Assembly: GCA_944322345.1 (NCBI GenBank)
Contig: CALUOO010000006.1
Coordinates: 1 to 64,000 of the forward strand
Reading direction: 5' to 3'
Origin: an uncultured Bacteroides sp.
GTDB lineage: Bacteria; Bacteroidota; Bacteroidia; Bacteroidales; Bacteroidaceae
Length of the DNA stretch: 64,000 bases
How positions within the stretch are numbered: the stretch's first letter is position 1; each line of letters starts with the position of its first letter. Below the pieces are notes generated by a model. The model was not told the DNA's origin. It worked only from the letters and a program-made list of their open reading frames with translations, and did not search any database. Both the position numbers and the translations under genes were made by a program. This document shows, piece by piece, positions 1-8,327 of the stretch.

Positions 1-70
1 CCTTAGCTCAGTCGGTTAGAGCATCTGACTGTTAATCAGAGGGTCCTTGGTTCAAGTCCAAGAGGAAGAG
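1..70 (+). tRNA. tRNA-Asn (GUU), 5' end cut by the window edge
   Basis: A cloverleaf can be folded by eye. The D stem is 6-9 with 19-22, the anticodon stem 24-28 with 36-40 around loop CTGTTAA (anticodon GTT at 31-33), and the T arm is 46-62 with loop TTCAAGT. The 3' acceptor strand AGGAAGA at 63-69 implies that four missing 5' bases lie before base 1. The discriminator is G70 and no CCA is encoded. Confidence 0.95.
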
Positions 71-157
71 CAAAAAGAGATTGGCAGTAATGTTGATCTC
101 TTTTTTTGTTTTCATATCCCCCTAAGAACATTCATCACACATTTAATCAAACAAATT

Positions 158-628
158 ATGGAACCAGAAATCCAACTCAACGGACACAATAAGCAGGAAT
201 ATCCTCCCATGCATACCGCAGAGCATCTATTGAATGCCACAATGGTAAAAACATTCGGCTGTCCACGTTCACGGAATGCACACATCGAACGTAAAAAAAG
301 CAAATGTGATTACCAATTACTTACCTGTCCTACAATAGAACAGATTCAATACATAGAAGACACAGTGAACGAGGTTATCCGAAAGAATCTTCCGGTTACC
401 ACAGAATTCATGACGCAAGAAGAAGCTGCTTCAATAGTAGATCTTAGCAAACTGCCGGATAATGCCAGCCAAACACTGCGTATAGTACGTATAGGTGATT
501 ACGATGCTTGCGCTTGCATTGGTCTGCACGTAAGCAACACATCAGAAATAGGAACCTTCAAGATTATCAGCCATGATTATAATGACAGCACACATACATT
601 GCGTCTACGATTCAAACTAACAGAATAA
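158..628 (+). CDS. AlaX-like alanyl-tRNA editing domain protein
   Basis: A 156-residue protein resembling the stand-alone second additional domain of alanyl/threonyl-tRNA synthetases, which hydrolyses mischarged tRNA. The zinc-site motifs of that fold are visible: HTAEH near residue 20 (HxxxH) and CIGLH near residue 127 (CxxxH). It lacks a synthetase core and the glycine-rich N-terminal domain of longer AlaX proteins. The start at 158 is chosen because the reading frame upstream runs into the tRNA-Asn. The gene stands alone, 87 bp after the tRNA. Substrate (Ala-tRNA-Pro, Ser-tRNA-Ala or other) cannot be decided from sequence. The family call is fairly sure; the precise editing activity is inferred. 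Confidence 0.8.
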   Translation: MEPEIQLNGHNKQEYPPMHTAEHLLNATMVKTFGCPRSRNAHIERKKSKCDYQLLTCPTIEQIQYIEDTVNEVIRKNLPVTTEFMTQEEAASIVDLSKLPDNASQTLRIVRIGDYDACACIGLHVSNTSEIGTFKIISHDYNDSTHTLRLRFKLTE

Positions 629-710
629 CAGAATATCATCATCGAAAAAGAAATTCAACTACATACCATACAAAAATGGCATAAAACAAGACATATATAC
701 TCCATATTAC

Positions 711-723
711 TGACATATTGTCA
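711..723. promoter_or_regulatory. Inverted repeat TGACATATTGTCA, possible activator site
   Basis: A perfect 5-bp dyad (TGACA-TAT-TGTCA) lies 20 bp upstream of the sigma-54-like promoter of the small heat-shock gene. It could bind a regulator of that gene. It is closer to the promoter than the usual enhancer distance, so the role is a guess. Confidence 0.3.
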
Positions 724-743
724 ATAAAATAAATAAAAAGTCT

Positions 744-760
744 TTGGCACAAGGTTTGCA
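744..760 (+). promoter_or_regulatory. Sigma-54 (RpoN) type -24/-12 promoter for the small heat-shock gene
   Basis: The sequence TTGGCACAAGGTTTGCA contains the -24 GG (746-747) and the -12 GC (758-759) with exactly 10 bases between them, matching the known consensus TGGCAC-N5-TTGCA. Transcription would begin near 771 and give a leader of about 120 bases before the ATG at 892. No TAnnTTTG box was seen in the same gap. Confidence 0.6.
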
Positions 761-891
761 ATAATATTAGCGAACAGCGGGTTCGGAAATCAACCACGAG
801 AAGTGATACAAAAACCTCTCAAAGAAGAACAGAAGAACCAAAGTTCATATAGTAAACCGAATGTATAACTTAAAGATAGGAGACTTTGATT

Positions 892-1320
892 ATGATGCCT
901 GTAAGAAGAACTCAGAACTGGTTACCAAGTATCTTTGATGATTTCTTTGATAACGATTGGATGGTAAAAGCTAATACAACTGCACCTGCCATCAATGTAT
1001 TAGAAACTGAAAAAGAATACAAAATTGAATTGGCAGCTCCGGGTATGACAAAGGATGATTTCAACGTCCATATTGATGAAGACAATAACCTTGTCATTAC
1101 AATGGAGAAGAAAGCCGAGAACAAAGAAGAGAACAAGGAGGGACGTTACCTGCGTCGCGAGTTTTCATACTCTAAGTTCCAGCAGACAATGATTTTGCCA
1201 GAAAATGTAGATAAAGAAAATATCTCTGCAACAGTAGAACATGGTGTACTGAATATTGAATTACCTAAACTTTCTGCTGAAGAAATCAAAAAAGCCAACA
1301 GACAAATTGAAATCAAGTAA
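892..1320 (+). CDS. Small heat-shock protein, Hsp20/alpha-crystallin family
   Basis: A 142-residue cytoplasmic holdase chaperone that would bind unfolding proteins under stress. The alpha-crystallin domain spans roughly residues 30-125, starting at the VLETEKEYKIELAAPGM strand region and closing with the conserved GVLNIELPK motif (A-x-x-x-G-V-L type); the short C-terminal tail carries IEI, a variant of the I-x-I motif. Length is typical of bacterial Hsp20. The ATG at 892 follows a purine-rich AGGAGA with good spacing; a TTG six bases earlier is less likely. The gene is single, with a sigma-54-like promoter upstream at 744 and a strong terminator downstream, so it is probably transcribed alone under stress control. 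Confidence 0.93.
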   Translation: MMPVRRTQNWLPSIFDDFFDNDWMVKANTTAPAINVLETEKEYKIELAAPGMTKDDFNVHIDEDNNLVITMEKKAENKEENKEGRYLRREFSYSKFQQTMILPENVDKENISATVEHGVLNIELPKLSAEEIKKANRQIEIK

Positions 1321-1350
1321 GGGATAAACTTACCTGAGTAAGATTAAAAT

Positions 1351-1390
1351 AAGCCCTAGAAGCACTTCTGCCTCTAGGGCTTATTGTTTT
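1351..1390 (+). terminator. Rho-independent terminator after the small heat-shock gene
   Basis: A perfect 10-bp stem (AAGCCCTAGA at 1351-1360 with TCTAGGGCTT at 1373-1382) is followed by ATTGTTTTT. Confidence 0.88.
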
Positions 1391-1501
1391 TATACCGAGA
1401 TTTCTCCTGTATCTAGGTCTCAATCTACCATATCCAGAAAACGCCCCTCTATATCTAGGTTCAATATAATCCGTCACAGGTTTTCCTTCGATATGCATTC
1501 T

Positions 1502-1589
1502 ACCGACATCCCCATCTCGAGCATCCCGACACCCCCATCCCGGTATTACCGACATCCGGGTGTCGGAATGACTGACATCCGGATGTCGG
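1502..1589. repeat. Cluster of GACATCC palindromes in the gap 1391-1724
   Basis: This gap of about 330 bp holds no convincing gene. It contains two short near-perfect palindromes, 1549-1566 (CCGACATCCGGGTGTCGG) and 1574-1587 (GACATCCGGATGTC), plus half copies of CCGACATCC at about 1502 and CCCGACACCC at about 1526. A short open frame crosses it but shows no recognisable protein. No clear promoter box for the gene at 1725 was seen. Confidence 0.55.
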
Positions 1590-1724
1590 CAAATATTCTG
1601 TTACATCAGATAAAAGAAGTAATAGCAATAGATTCCCCGATTACTTGCAGGGAAACGAACAAACGGCTACTTTTGCTGATCATCAAAACAAGATCATCTT
1701 CACATAACAACAAAAGATAAGAAT

Positions 1725-2702
1725 ATGAAAACATATAAAGTAGGAATCATCGGAGCGGGTAGCATTGCCCGTGCAATGGCCGCTACACTGGCTGGTATAC
1801 AACAAACAGAATGCTATGCCATCGCATCACGCAACAAAAACAAAGCCGAAGCTTTTGCACGTGAATGGGGATTCAGCCATGCATACGGTTCATACGAGGA
1901 ACTAGCTTCTGACCCGGAAGTCGACCTGATCTACATTGCCACTCCCCACGCCATGCATTACGAACAGGCACGGATGTGTATTGAAAACGGCAAACCCGTA
2001 TTGTGTGAAAAGGCCTTTACTGCAAATGCAATGCAGGCAGAAGCCCTGCTACAGTTTGCCAAAGAAAAACAGGTGTTCATCACCGAAGCTATCTGGACAC
2101 GATACATGCCTCTGTCGGGACAAATCATAAAACTGGTTCAGAGCGGCATCATCGGAAAGCCCTATATGCTAAGTGCCAACCTCGGTTATCCCATCCGCCA
2201 CGTAGAACGCTTGCAAAGACCTGAACTTGCAGGAGGAGCACTCCTTGATGTCGGTGTCTACACACTAAACTTTGCGGCCATGATTTTCGGCAAAGAGATT
2301 GAACGTACTGTGTCCACCTGCATGAAGACAGAAAGCGGAGTCGATGCCCAGAACAACATCGTACTCTATTTCCCGGGAGAGCGTATGGCAACACTAAGCA
2401 GTTCGATGTATGCACGTACCGACCGGCAGGGCATCATATCGGGAGACAAAGGACACATCATTGTAGAAAACATCAATAACCCACAAAAAGTACAAGTGCT
2501 CGACAATGATTACCATATCATCGAAGAACACCGCGCCCCCAAACAAATCACCGGATACGAATACGAAGTGTATGCCTGCCTGGAAGCTTTGGAAAACGGT
2601 TGGCTGGAATCTCCATTTATGCCACACGAAGAAACAATCCGAATCATGAGGCAAATGGATGAGCTGCGAAATCAATGGGGAATCAAGTATCCTTTCGAGT
2701 AA
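1725..2702 (+). CDS. Gfo/Idh/MocA family NAD(P)-dependent oxidoreductase
   Basis: A 325-residue cytoplasmic oxidoreductase of the glucose-fructose oxidoreductase/inositol dehydrogenase family. The N-terminal Rossmann fold shows the dinucleotide motif GIIGAGSIA (residues 8-16); the family EKP-like segment appears as CEKAF near residue 94, followed by the alpha/beta C-terminal domain with the GGALLDVGVY motif near residue 172. The length is typical. There is no signal peptide. The sugar or inositol-like substrate cannot be read from sequence. The ATG at 1725 is the first plausible start. The next gene, an EEP hydrolase, lies 45 bp downstream on the same strand and may be co-transcribed. Confidence 0.9.
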   Translation: MKTYKVGIIGAGSIARAMAATLAGIQQTECYAIASRNKNKAEAFAREWGFSHAYGSYEELASDPEVDLIYIATPHAMHYEQARMCIENGKPVLCEKAFTANAMQAEALLQFAKEKQVFITEAIWTRYMPLSGQIIKLVQSGIIGKPYMLSANLGYPIRHVERLQRPELAGGALLDVGVYTLNFAAMIFGKEIERTVSTCMKTESGVDAQNNIVLYFPGERMATLSSSMYARTDRQGIISGDKGHIIVENINNPQKVQVLDNDYHIIEEHRAPKQITGYEYEVYACLEALENGWLESPFMPHEETIRIMRQMDELRNQWGIKYPFE

Positions 2703-2747
2703 AAAAACGGAAAAACAATCATAATCTTATAAACAACTTTTACTGAC

Positions 2748-3797
2748 ATGAACAAGAAACTACTGCTATTATGCCTGCTACTTATTTGCGGGCTTTGTCA
2801 CACAGCAGGGAAAACCACCTTTAAAGTGCTGCAAATGAACCTGTGGCATGGAACAACCAAAGTACCAGGAGGAGAACAAGGAGTGATAGACATTCTGGAA
2901 CAGACAGACCCTGATGTGGTATTCTTCTGTGAAATCAGAGACGGGCGCACATTCATTCCCAAGCTTATTGAGGAGATGAAAAAACGAGGAAAAACATATT
3001 ACGGAGAAACATTCGATCTGGCTATTGGCATATTGAGCAAATTCAAACCGGACAGCATCCAGAAAAGCTGTATCGTTCCCGGCGACGAGGGACGGGCGAT
3101 GGTGAAATTGCTGACTACCGTCGAAGGACAACAGATTGCATTCTATTCCTGCCATTTAGACTACACCCATTATGAATGTTACATGCCCAGAGGATACAGC
3201 GGTACCACATGGAAAAAGATAGAACAGCCCATCACGGATGAGCAAGAAGTGCTGAAAGCTAACAGACTCTCTTTCAGAGATGAATCCATACGGGCGTTTA
3301 TTCAGGCCGCACAAGCAGACATGGCACAGGGGCGCGCCGTGATTATGGGAGGCGACTTCAACGAACCTTCCCATCTCGACTGGCAGGAAGACACCAAAGA
3401 TTTATGGGACCATAATGGTGCCGTTATCCATTGGGACTGCTCCATGTTGCTTCACGAAGCCGGTTTCAAGGATGCCTACCGGGAGAAACATCCCAATCCG
3501 GTACGCTGTCCCGGATTTACCTTCCCGGCTGGTAACAGACTTGCCGAACAGGCTAAGCTTGAGCGATTGGCATGGGCACCCGAAGTTGACGAACGCGACC
3601 GCATTGATTTCATCTACTACTGTCCGGCTGGTACAGGACTATCCATGAAAGACTGCACATTGATAGGTCCTTCGGAAACCGTGTTAAGAGGAAAAATTGT
3701 CGAGAATGATTCCAAAGACAAGATTCTGACTCCCGACTGCGTATGGCCGAGCGATCATAAAGGAAATCTTGCCACCTTCCGGATAAGGGGCAAATAG
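2748..3797 (+). CDS. Secreted endonuclease/exonuclease/phosphatase (EEP) family hydrolase
   Basis: A 349-residue exported protein with a signal peptide of about 20 residues (KKLLLLCLLLICGLCHTAG). The DNase I-like EEP core is complete: MNLW near residue 29, catalytic-type Glu in FFCEIRD, the CHLDYTHY segment, GGDFNEPSHLDW with the metal/catalytic Asp and Asn, DRIDFIYY, and the terminal WPSDHKG His motif. Family members cleave phosphodiester or phosphomonoester bonds in nucleic acids, sphingomyelin or inositol phosphates; the substrate here is unknown. Export to the periplasm or surface argues for scavenging. It follows the oxidoreductase by 45 bp and is closed by a shared bidirectional terminator. 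Confidence 0.85.
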   Translation: MNKKLLLLCLLLICGLCHTAGKTTFKVLQMNLWHGTTKVPGGEQGVIDILEQTDPDVVFFCEIRDGRTFIPKLIEEMKKRGKTYYGETFDLAIGILSKFKPDSIQKSCIVPGDEGRAMVKLLTTVEGQQIAFYSCHLDYTHYECYMPRGYSGTTWKKIEQPITDEQEVLKANRLSFRDESIRAFIQAAQADMAQGRAVIMGGDFNEPSHLDWQEDTKDLWDHNGAVIHWDCSMLLHEAGFKDAYREKHPNPVRCPGFTFPAGNRLAEQAKLERLAWAPEVDERDRIDFIYYCPAGTGLSMKDCTLIGPSETVLRGKIVENDSKDKILTPDCVWPSDHKGNLATFRIRGK

Positions 3798-3818
3798 CAT
3801 CTGCTGACAAAAAATGAC

Positions 3819-3858
3819 CAAGAGGCTGACTTCCAGTTTTTGCTGAGACAGCCTCTTG
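3819..3858. terminator. Bidirectional terminator between EEP gene and comF
   Basis: A 10-bp stem CAAGAGGCTG (3819-3828) pairs with CAGCCTCTTG (3849-3858) between two converging genes. Read leftward it is followed by TCATTTTTTG, a good U-tract for comF; rightward the tail is weaker. Confidence 0.75.
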
Positions 3859-3879
3859 TCTTATATGAAATAAGCATAC

Positions 3880-4593
3880 CTATTCCGCTACAGCCAGTGT
3901 AAGTACACTAATCCGTACTCCTTCTGCTCTCATCAGCGCTGAACAGCAGGAGGCGATGGTAGATCCGGTAGTCAGCACATCGTCTACAACCAACACATGT
4001 TTTCCCTGCAGGCCGGAAGAAGCGGAGAGTTCGAAGATTCCTTCCACATTCTCCCAACGTTCAAAAACAGACTTACGGGTCTGCGTCTCGGAGTTTTTCC
4101 GTCGAACCACAACTTCATAATCCGTCGGAATCCCTGTTACGGCTGTTATTCCCCGAGCTATCCACTCACTCTGATTATATCCGCGGGCAGATTGCCGTTT
4201 TTTATGCAACGGGACAGGAACAATCAAATCGACGTCCTCAAAAAAACCGGAAGGCATCAGCTCGGCAGCCATATACTCCCCCATGGTTTTACCTATCTCT
4301 TTCCGTCCGCCATACTTCAACCGATGCAGAATAAACCGGTAATCACTCCCTTTCCGATAGAAAAAATAAGAAGTTGCCCTGACTAAGGGCAACTTACCCC
4401 AGAAGAGCTGTTCCACCGGATTGTCTTTCTGAAGATGATAATTGGTACGTGGCAAATGCATATTGCATACCATACAGATCTCCTCCTCACCTTTTGCCAA
4501 AGGTTGTCCGCACACCACACAACAGCGGGGAGAAAACAGAGAGAGACATGCCTCTAACCACTCTCTTGCGACTGATATCCATCCAGCCTTCAC
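3880..4593 (-). CDS. comF: ComF family phosphoribosyltransferase-like protein
   Basis: A 237-residue cytoplasmic protein. The N-terminus carries a zinc-ribbon-like set of cysteines (C24/C25, C28, C40, C43). The phosphoribosyltransferase domain ends with the PRPP-binding signature VLVVDDVLTTGST at about 200-212, and VPVPLHKKRQSARGYNQ at about 125-141 is the usual ComF segment. Related proteins in Bacillus and Haemophilus are needed for DNA uptake; in Bacteroidetes the role is less clear. It starts 4 bp after the stop of the inositol-monophosphatase-like gene and is almost surely in the same operon. Confidence 0.88.
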   Translation of the reverse strand: MKAGWISVAREWLEACLSLFSPRCCVVCGQPLAKGEEEICMVCNMHLPRTNYHLQKDNPVEQLFWGKLPLVRATSYFFYRKGSDYRFILHRLKYGGRKEIGKTMGEYMAAELMPSGFFEDVDLIVPVPLHKKRQSARGYNQSEWIARGITAVTGIPTDYEVVVRRKNSETQTRKSVFERWENVEGIFELSASSGLQGKHVLVVDDVLTTGSTIASCCSALMRAEGVRISVLTLAVAE

Positions 4594-4597
4594 TATC

Positions 4598-5402
4598 CTA
4601 TAAATTTAGTGGGAGCATTTTGGCCAACAATTCCCGATACAACGAATGCAAGTGTCCGTTGGTTGCAATAATGTGGTGTCCCTCCATAAAGTTGGAATTT
4701 CCGTAAAAATCGGTTACTTTACCACCAGCTTCCATCACAATCAATGCTCCCGCCGAATAATCCCACCGGTTAATGAAAGCCTCTGCCCAAGCGTCATAGC
4801 GGCCATTAGCAACATAACAAATTGCAGCTGCAGCCGAACCGTTCATACGGATACCACCCACTTTGCCATACAGTCTGTCAATCAGATGAAGAGCAGTCTG
4901 CTTATATTGGAGATGATTATAGGGAAGTTCGGCAAAAACAAATGCTTTTTCTGCCTCTCTGACATCAGATACATGTATCTTTGCACCATTCAAGAAGGCT
5001 CCTCCCCCCTTTCCAAGCATAAAAGCATTCGTCGCGGCACGGCTCATACACCACTCCAACAAGCAGTTCTTCTGTACTACGCAACGCAATGCTTACACAA
5101 TAGGGTGACTCGTCGTGTATGTAATTGGTCGTACCGTCCAGCGGATCTATTACCCAGTAATAAGTTTCTCCCCGATAAGTGGCCGAACCTTCTTCGGTAA
5201 TAAAACCTGCTTCGGGCAAAAGGGCAGACAGTGCACCGACTATTCTTCGTTCCGACTCTTTGTCAACATAGGAGACATAATCGTGCGCCTGCTTTTCTTC
5301 TACACACTCACGACGGAAGTGCTTCCGCTCTTCCCGCAGAAAATGTCCCGCTTCCGTCGCAATACGGCAGACAGAAGCGGCAAGTTGTTGCAAATTCAGC
5401 AT
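4598..5402 (-). pseudogene. Inositol monophosphatase family protein, frameshifted at a G6 run
   Basis: Two overlapping frames together make one complete Mg-dependent inositol monophosphatase family protein of about 267 residues. The N-terminal frame (5402 down to about 5004) has EEGS and the metal motif DPLDGTTN. The C-terminal frame has RWDYSAGALIVMEAGG, the W-D-x-x-A-G metal motif. They join at a run of six G on the minus strand (5004-5009). With five G the protein would read AWKGGGAFLNG without a break; with six it runs out as AWKGGRSLLEW and stops at 4965. Either this is a one-base sequencing error, a recent inactivation, or a slippage switch. Substrate could be inositol phosphate, PAP or NADP. 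It heads the comF operon. Confidence 0.85.
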
Positions 5403-5441
5403 ACTGTCAAACTAATATGTCTATAAGTTTCCTATTTTTCT

Positions 5442-7268
5442 TTATAGTTCAACATCCAGCAGCACCTTTCCTTTTGTATTCAGCACTCTGATTCTCAATG
5501 AATCTTTCCGCTTTTCCAGCACCATCACCGTTGCGCTGTCCATCTGATAACCTCCACCGATAACTACCGGGAAGTTATTCCCCAATTCCCCTTTCGGGTG
5601 ATAAGCATACCGGTGAGTGTGCGCATTGATACAGATGTCAAACGGAGCTTTTTCCAGCAAAGGCATCCACAAGTCGGCACAAAGATTCTTGTTACATCCA
5701 TACAAAGGAATATGATGCAGAAGTATACGCTTGTTTGCTTTCTTGAAGGCTTTAGACGACAGTTCCTGCTTCAGGAAATCCACTTGTTCGTGCCGCAGTT
5801 CTGTGAAATCATTCAAGCCGGAATATTCAGGATGTGTGTCTTCTTTATCCTCTCCACAGTCGAGCATCACAATACGTGTGTCTCCCCAGTTGAAAGCACC
5901 GTATGTCTTTCCGCCCACATAGTCGAAATGGTCGCGCAGCCCGACAGAATAGGCATTACGGATTTCATGATTGCCACGAATATAGAAAGCCGGAACACGG
6001 CTGCCATGAATGCCCTTTGTCAGCTCGGATATAAAATAGGTGGCCTGTTCGTGACTGGCAGGATCGTCGATACAGTCGCCGTTGAACACGACAAAGTCGG
6101 GCGACACATCAGACACTTGAGCACACAGTGCACGGAAAGTCTCGCCACGCTGGTGAAGGTCGTTGAACACCAGTGCGGTGAAGGAGTCTCCCGCCGGATC
6201 GGGTAGTGTGAATTCGTAGAACGGCGACCGGGCTGTATTTCCAAACGCCTTCTGGTATGCCTTATAAAGCAACATCTCCTGCGAACAGAGGCGATAATAA
6301 TACTTTTGCCCCGGCTGCAGACCATCTATGCGTATCTTGTGCATCAGATTGTTGCAAAGTGTCTGTCCGTTGATCAGCGTACGGACGCGCTGCAGCTGTG
6401 TGGTATCGGTTCCATACTCTACCCACGAATAGGTAGGAACATTGGTTTCCCACATCACCGTCATTCCCCCGTCAGTCGGATTTTGCAGATAAGGTTTCGT
6501 ACGGAAGATTTTTTCTGCCTTCACGGCCATTCTCAGTTCCACCTGTACGGGACGATGATCGGATGCCACCGGTTCGTCCACCACCTTTGACGAAAGACAT
6601 ACAAAACCTTTGTCGCTTTTCTTGGCAACAGCAATATAGTCTATCGTCCTGTCTGGAGCAGAGGCAGGGAAAGTGAAGTGTTTCGGATTGGAAAGCAGGC
6701 GGAAGTTCTTCTGAAGCTCAGCCGTAAACCGTGAACCGGGTTCGTCATTCATGTCTCCAGCCAGAAAGAACGGCTTGTCATAACCGGATGCCACTTCTGT
6801 CAGCACCCGTAGCGACTCCATCCGGTCTTCCTCCGTCAGCGAAAGGTGGACACAGCAATACACAAAGTCTTCAAACTCGGCAAGCAGCAATGTCCGTTTT
6901 TCCTCCCGTCCGGGCAAAGGCAATGTCCGGATCTGCAAAGGTGTCTGCCTGCTCAGCAGACCGATACCATACTTGCCTCCGTCATACTCGATAGCCGGAG
7001 CGAAGAAAGCTTTCATCTGCGTCCGTTCCGCAATCTCTCCTAGTACATAGCGGTTCTCGCTGCGTGCGGTCATGCTGTCCGTTTCCTGTATAGCCACCAC
7101 GTCGGGAGCCGCATTCACAATTACATTGGCAATCCGTTGATAGTTACGGACATTGTCCAGTCCGTTCGCATTCCGGATATTGTAGGTCATCAGTTTCAGC
7201 GGTTGCTGCGCACGGGCGAAAGAGCCGCATACCGCCATACATGCCAAAAGCAAAAAGAAGTTTTTCAT
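5442..7268 (-). CDS. Secreted fusion of EEP hydrolase and calcineurin-like metallophosphoesterase
   Basis: A 608-residue exported protein with three parts. After a signal peptide of about 21 residues (ending FARAQQ), an EEP domain spans about 22-250 with TYNIRN, IQETD, CVHLSL, AGDMNDEP, DYIAV and ASDHRP. A fibronectin-like/purple-acid-phosphatase N-terminal-like linker spans about 260-360. A calcineurin-like phosphoesterase follows (about 380-590) with NDLHQ, NGDCIDD, GNHEI, LLHH and NAHTH, all metal ligands present. Two complete catalytic domains suggest stepwise attack on a phosphodiester and then the phosphomonoester in the periplasm; that is inference. The ATG at 7268 gives a clean signal peptide; an ATG 12 codons earlier is less likely. 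Confidence 0.85.
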   Translation of the reverse strand: MKNFFLLLACMAVCGSFARAQQPLKLMTYNIRNANGLDNVRNYQRIANVIVNAAPDVVAIQETDSMTARSENRYVLGEIAERTQMKAFFAPAIEYDGGKYGIGLLSRQTPLQIRTLPLPGREEKRTLLLAEFEDFVYCCVHLSLTEEDRMESLRVLTEVASGYDKPFFLAGDMNDEPGSRFTAELQKNFRLLSNPKHFTFPASAPDRTIDYIAVAKKSDKGFVCLSSKVVDEPVASDHRPVQVELRMAVKAEKIFRTKPYLQNPTDGGMTVMWETNVPTYSWVEYGTDTTQLQRVRTLINGQTLCNNLMHKIRIDGLQPGQKYYYRLCSQEMLLYKAYQKAFGNTARSPFYEFTLPDPAGDSFTALVFNDLHQRGETFRALCAQVSDVSPDFVVFNGDCIDDPASHEQATYFISELTKGIHGSRVPAFYIRGNHEIRNAYSVGLRDHFDYVGGKTYGAFNWGDTRIVMLDCGEDKEDTHPEYSGLNDFTELRHEQVDFLKQELSSKAFKKANKRILLHHIPLYGCNKNLCADLWMPLLEKAPFDICINAHTHRYAYHPKGELGNNFPVVIGGGYQMDSATVMVLEKRKDSLRIRVLNTKGKVLLDVEL

Positions 7269-7415
7269 GACATAATTTCTTTTGAATAGTAAACACTCGG
7301 TCAAAGGTATGGAAAATAAGAGGAGCGGACTTCTCCCCTTATTCTTTTTTAACCTATCAGAAAGAGAAAACGACCTGTTAAAATGGTGTTCTCTATCCTC
7401 TAATATACCCCGTTT

Positions 7416-7523
7416 GTCAGCTAACCTTTCCCAACGTGACAGCTAACCTTTCCCAACGTGACAGCTAACCTTTGCTGACATGTCAGGCAACCTTTCCCAA
7501 CACGTCAGCTAACCTTTCCCAAC
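7416..7523. repeat. Intergenic tandem repeat cluster, locus 1 (five 20-bp units)
   Basis: Five copies of a unit like GTCAGCTAACCTTTCCCAAC follow each other with 2-bp joints, 108 bp in all. The units share a central AACCTTT and end in either CCCAAC or GCTGAC. The cluster is preceded by CCCGTTT (7409-7415) and followed by AAACCGCC. The same unit recurs at 35336-35421 and 48522-48607. It occupies the divergent gap 7269-7642, which otherwise holds only the probable promoter at 7599. Confidence 0.9.
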
Positions 7524-7598
7524 AAACCGCCCAACCCCTCCCCTTTTTCTACATCAAAAAAAGCCCTCCTATCCCATCAGTCCCGTCGGTTTTTTCCG

Positions 7599-7606
7599 TA
7601 TCTTTA
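7599..7606 (+). promoter_or_regulatory. Probable -7 box of the Nudix gene
   Basis: TATCTTTA is one base off the Bacteroides -7 consensus TAnnTTTG and lies 36 bp before the ATG at 7643. No clear -33 TTTG at the usual distance. Confidence 0.45.
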
Positions 7607-7642
7607 CCCACGAAGAAGCGAACGTTTTAAGTAAAAATATTT

Positions 7643-8197
7643 ATGAAACATCCATTTTCTCAATTTCTATATTGCCCCGAATGCGGTTCTACCCGTTTCG
7701 AAATCCACAATGAGAAATCAAAAGCATGTGCCGATTGTGGCTTTGTCTACTATTTTAACCCCTCTGCCGCCACAGTGGCATTCATTCTGAACGAAAAAGA
7801 AGAACTGTTGGTCTGCCGCCGTGCCAAAGAACCGGCCAAAGGAACACTCGACCTTCCGGGAGGATTCATCGACATGTACGAAACGGCAGAAGAGGGAGTA
7901 GTCCGCGAAGTGCTCGAAGAGACCGGACTGCGGGTGGAACAGGCAATCTATCAGTTCTCGCTCCCCAACATCTATGTCTATTCGGGATTTCCGGTACATA
8001 CACTCGACATGTTCTTCCGTTGCAAGGTGGAAAATGCCGCACGGCTCACCGCAATGGACGACGTGGCCGACTCTTTCTTCGTTCCCCTCGCGCAAGTCCG
8101 TCCGGAAGAATTCGGACTCGCCTCCGTACGGAAAGGAGTGGAGCGGTTTCTCCGTGAAAAAGGATACGACGGAAGCCAGAAAACAGACAAATTATAA
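7643..8197 (+). CDS. Nudix hydrolase with N-terminal zinc ribbon
   Basis: A 184-residue cytoplasmic enzyme. The N-terminal zinc ribbon has C11, C14, C29 and C32 (CPECG and CADCG). The Nudix box runs from G74 (GFIDMYE, then REVLEETGL at about 88-96), matching GX5EX7REUXEEXGU fully. Proteins with this layout are annotated as NUDIX or NADH-pyrophosphatase-like enzymes, hydrolysing nucleoside diphosphates linked to another moiety; the substrate here is unknown. The gene is monocistronic, divergent from the EEP/phosphoesterase fusion, and stands before the TPR gene, which has its own promoter. Confidence 0.9.
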   Translation: MKHPFSQFLYCPECGSTRFEIHNEKSKACADCGFVYYFNPSAATVAFILNEKEELLVCRRAKEPAKGTLDLPGGFIDMYETAEEGVVREVLEETGLRVEQAIYQFSLPNIYVYSGFPVHTLDMFFRCKVENAARLTAMDDVADSFFVPLAQVRPEEFGLASVRKGVERFLREKGYDGSQKTDKL

Positions 8198-8273
8198 AAA
8201 CTCAAAAAACAAAAAATCCCCGAACGACCTGTTAACTCATTAACTAAAAACTTAAAACTTAAAAACTTAATTC

Positions 8274-8281
8274 GTATCTTT
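8274..8281 (+). promoter_or_regulatory. -7 box for the TPR/barrel operon
   Basis: TATCTTTG matches the Bacteroides -7 consensus TAnnTTTG exactly. A start of transcription near 8288 argues for translation from the ATG at 8328 rather than 8295. Confidence 0.65.
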
Positions 8282-8327
8282 GTCACCATCATTCATGAAA
8301 CGGCCACCGTTGCATAAACAGTTGATT

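Noticed and set aside
1493..1720. A 75-codon open frame across the palindromes
   Set aside because: No recognisable protein features; the first half consists of the repeated GACATCC elements.
7416..7523. CRISPR array at the repeat cluster
   Set aside because: Repeats follow each other with only 2 bp between them and no unique spacers; no cas genes in the window.
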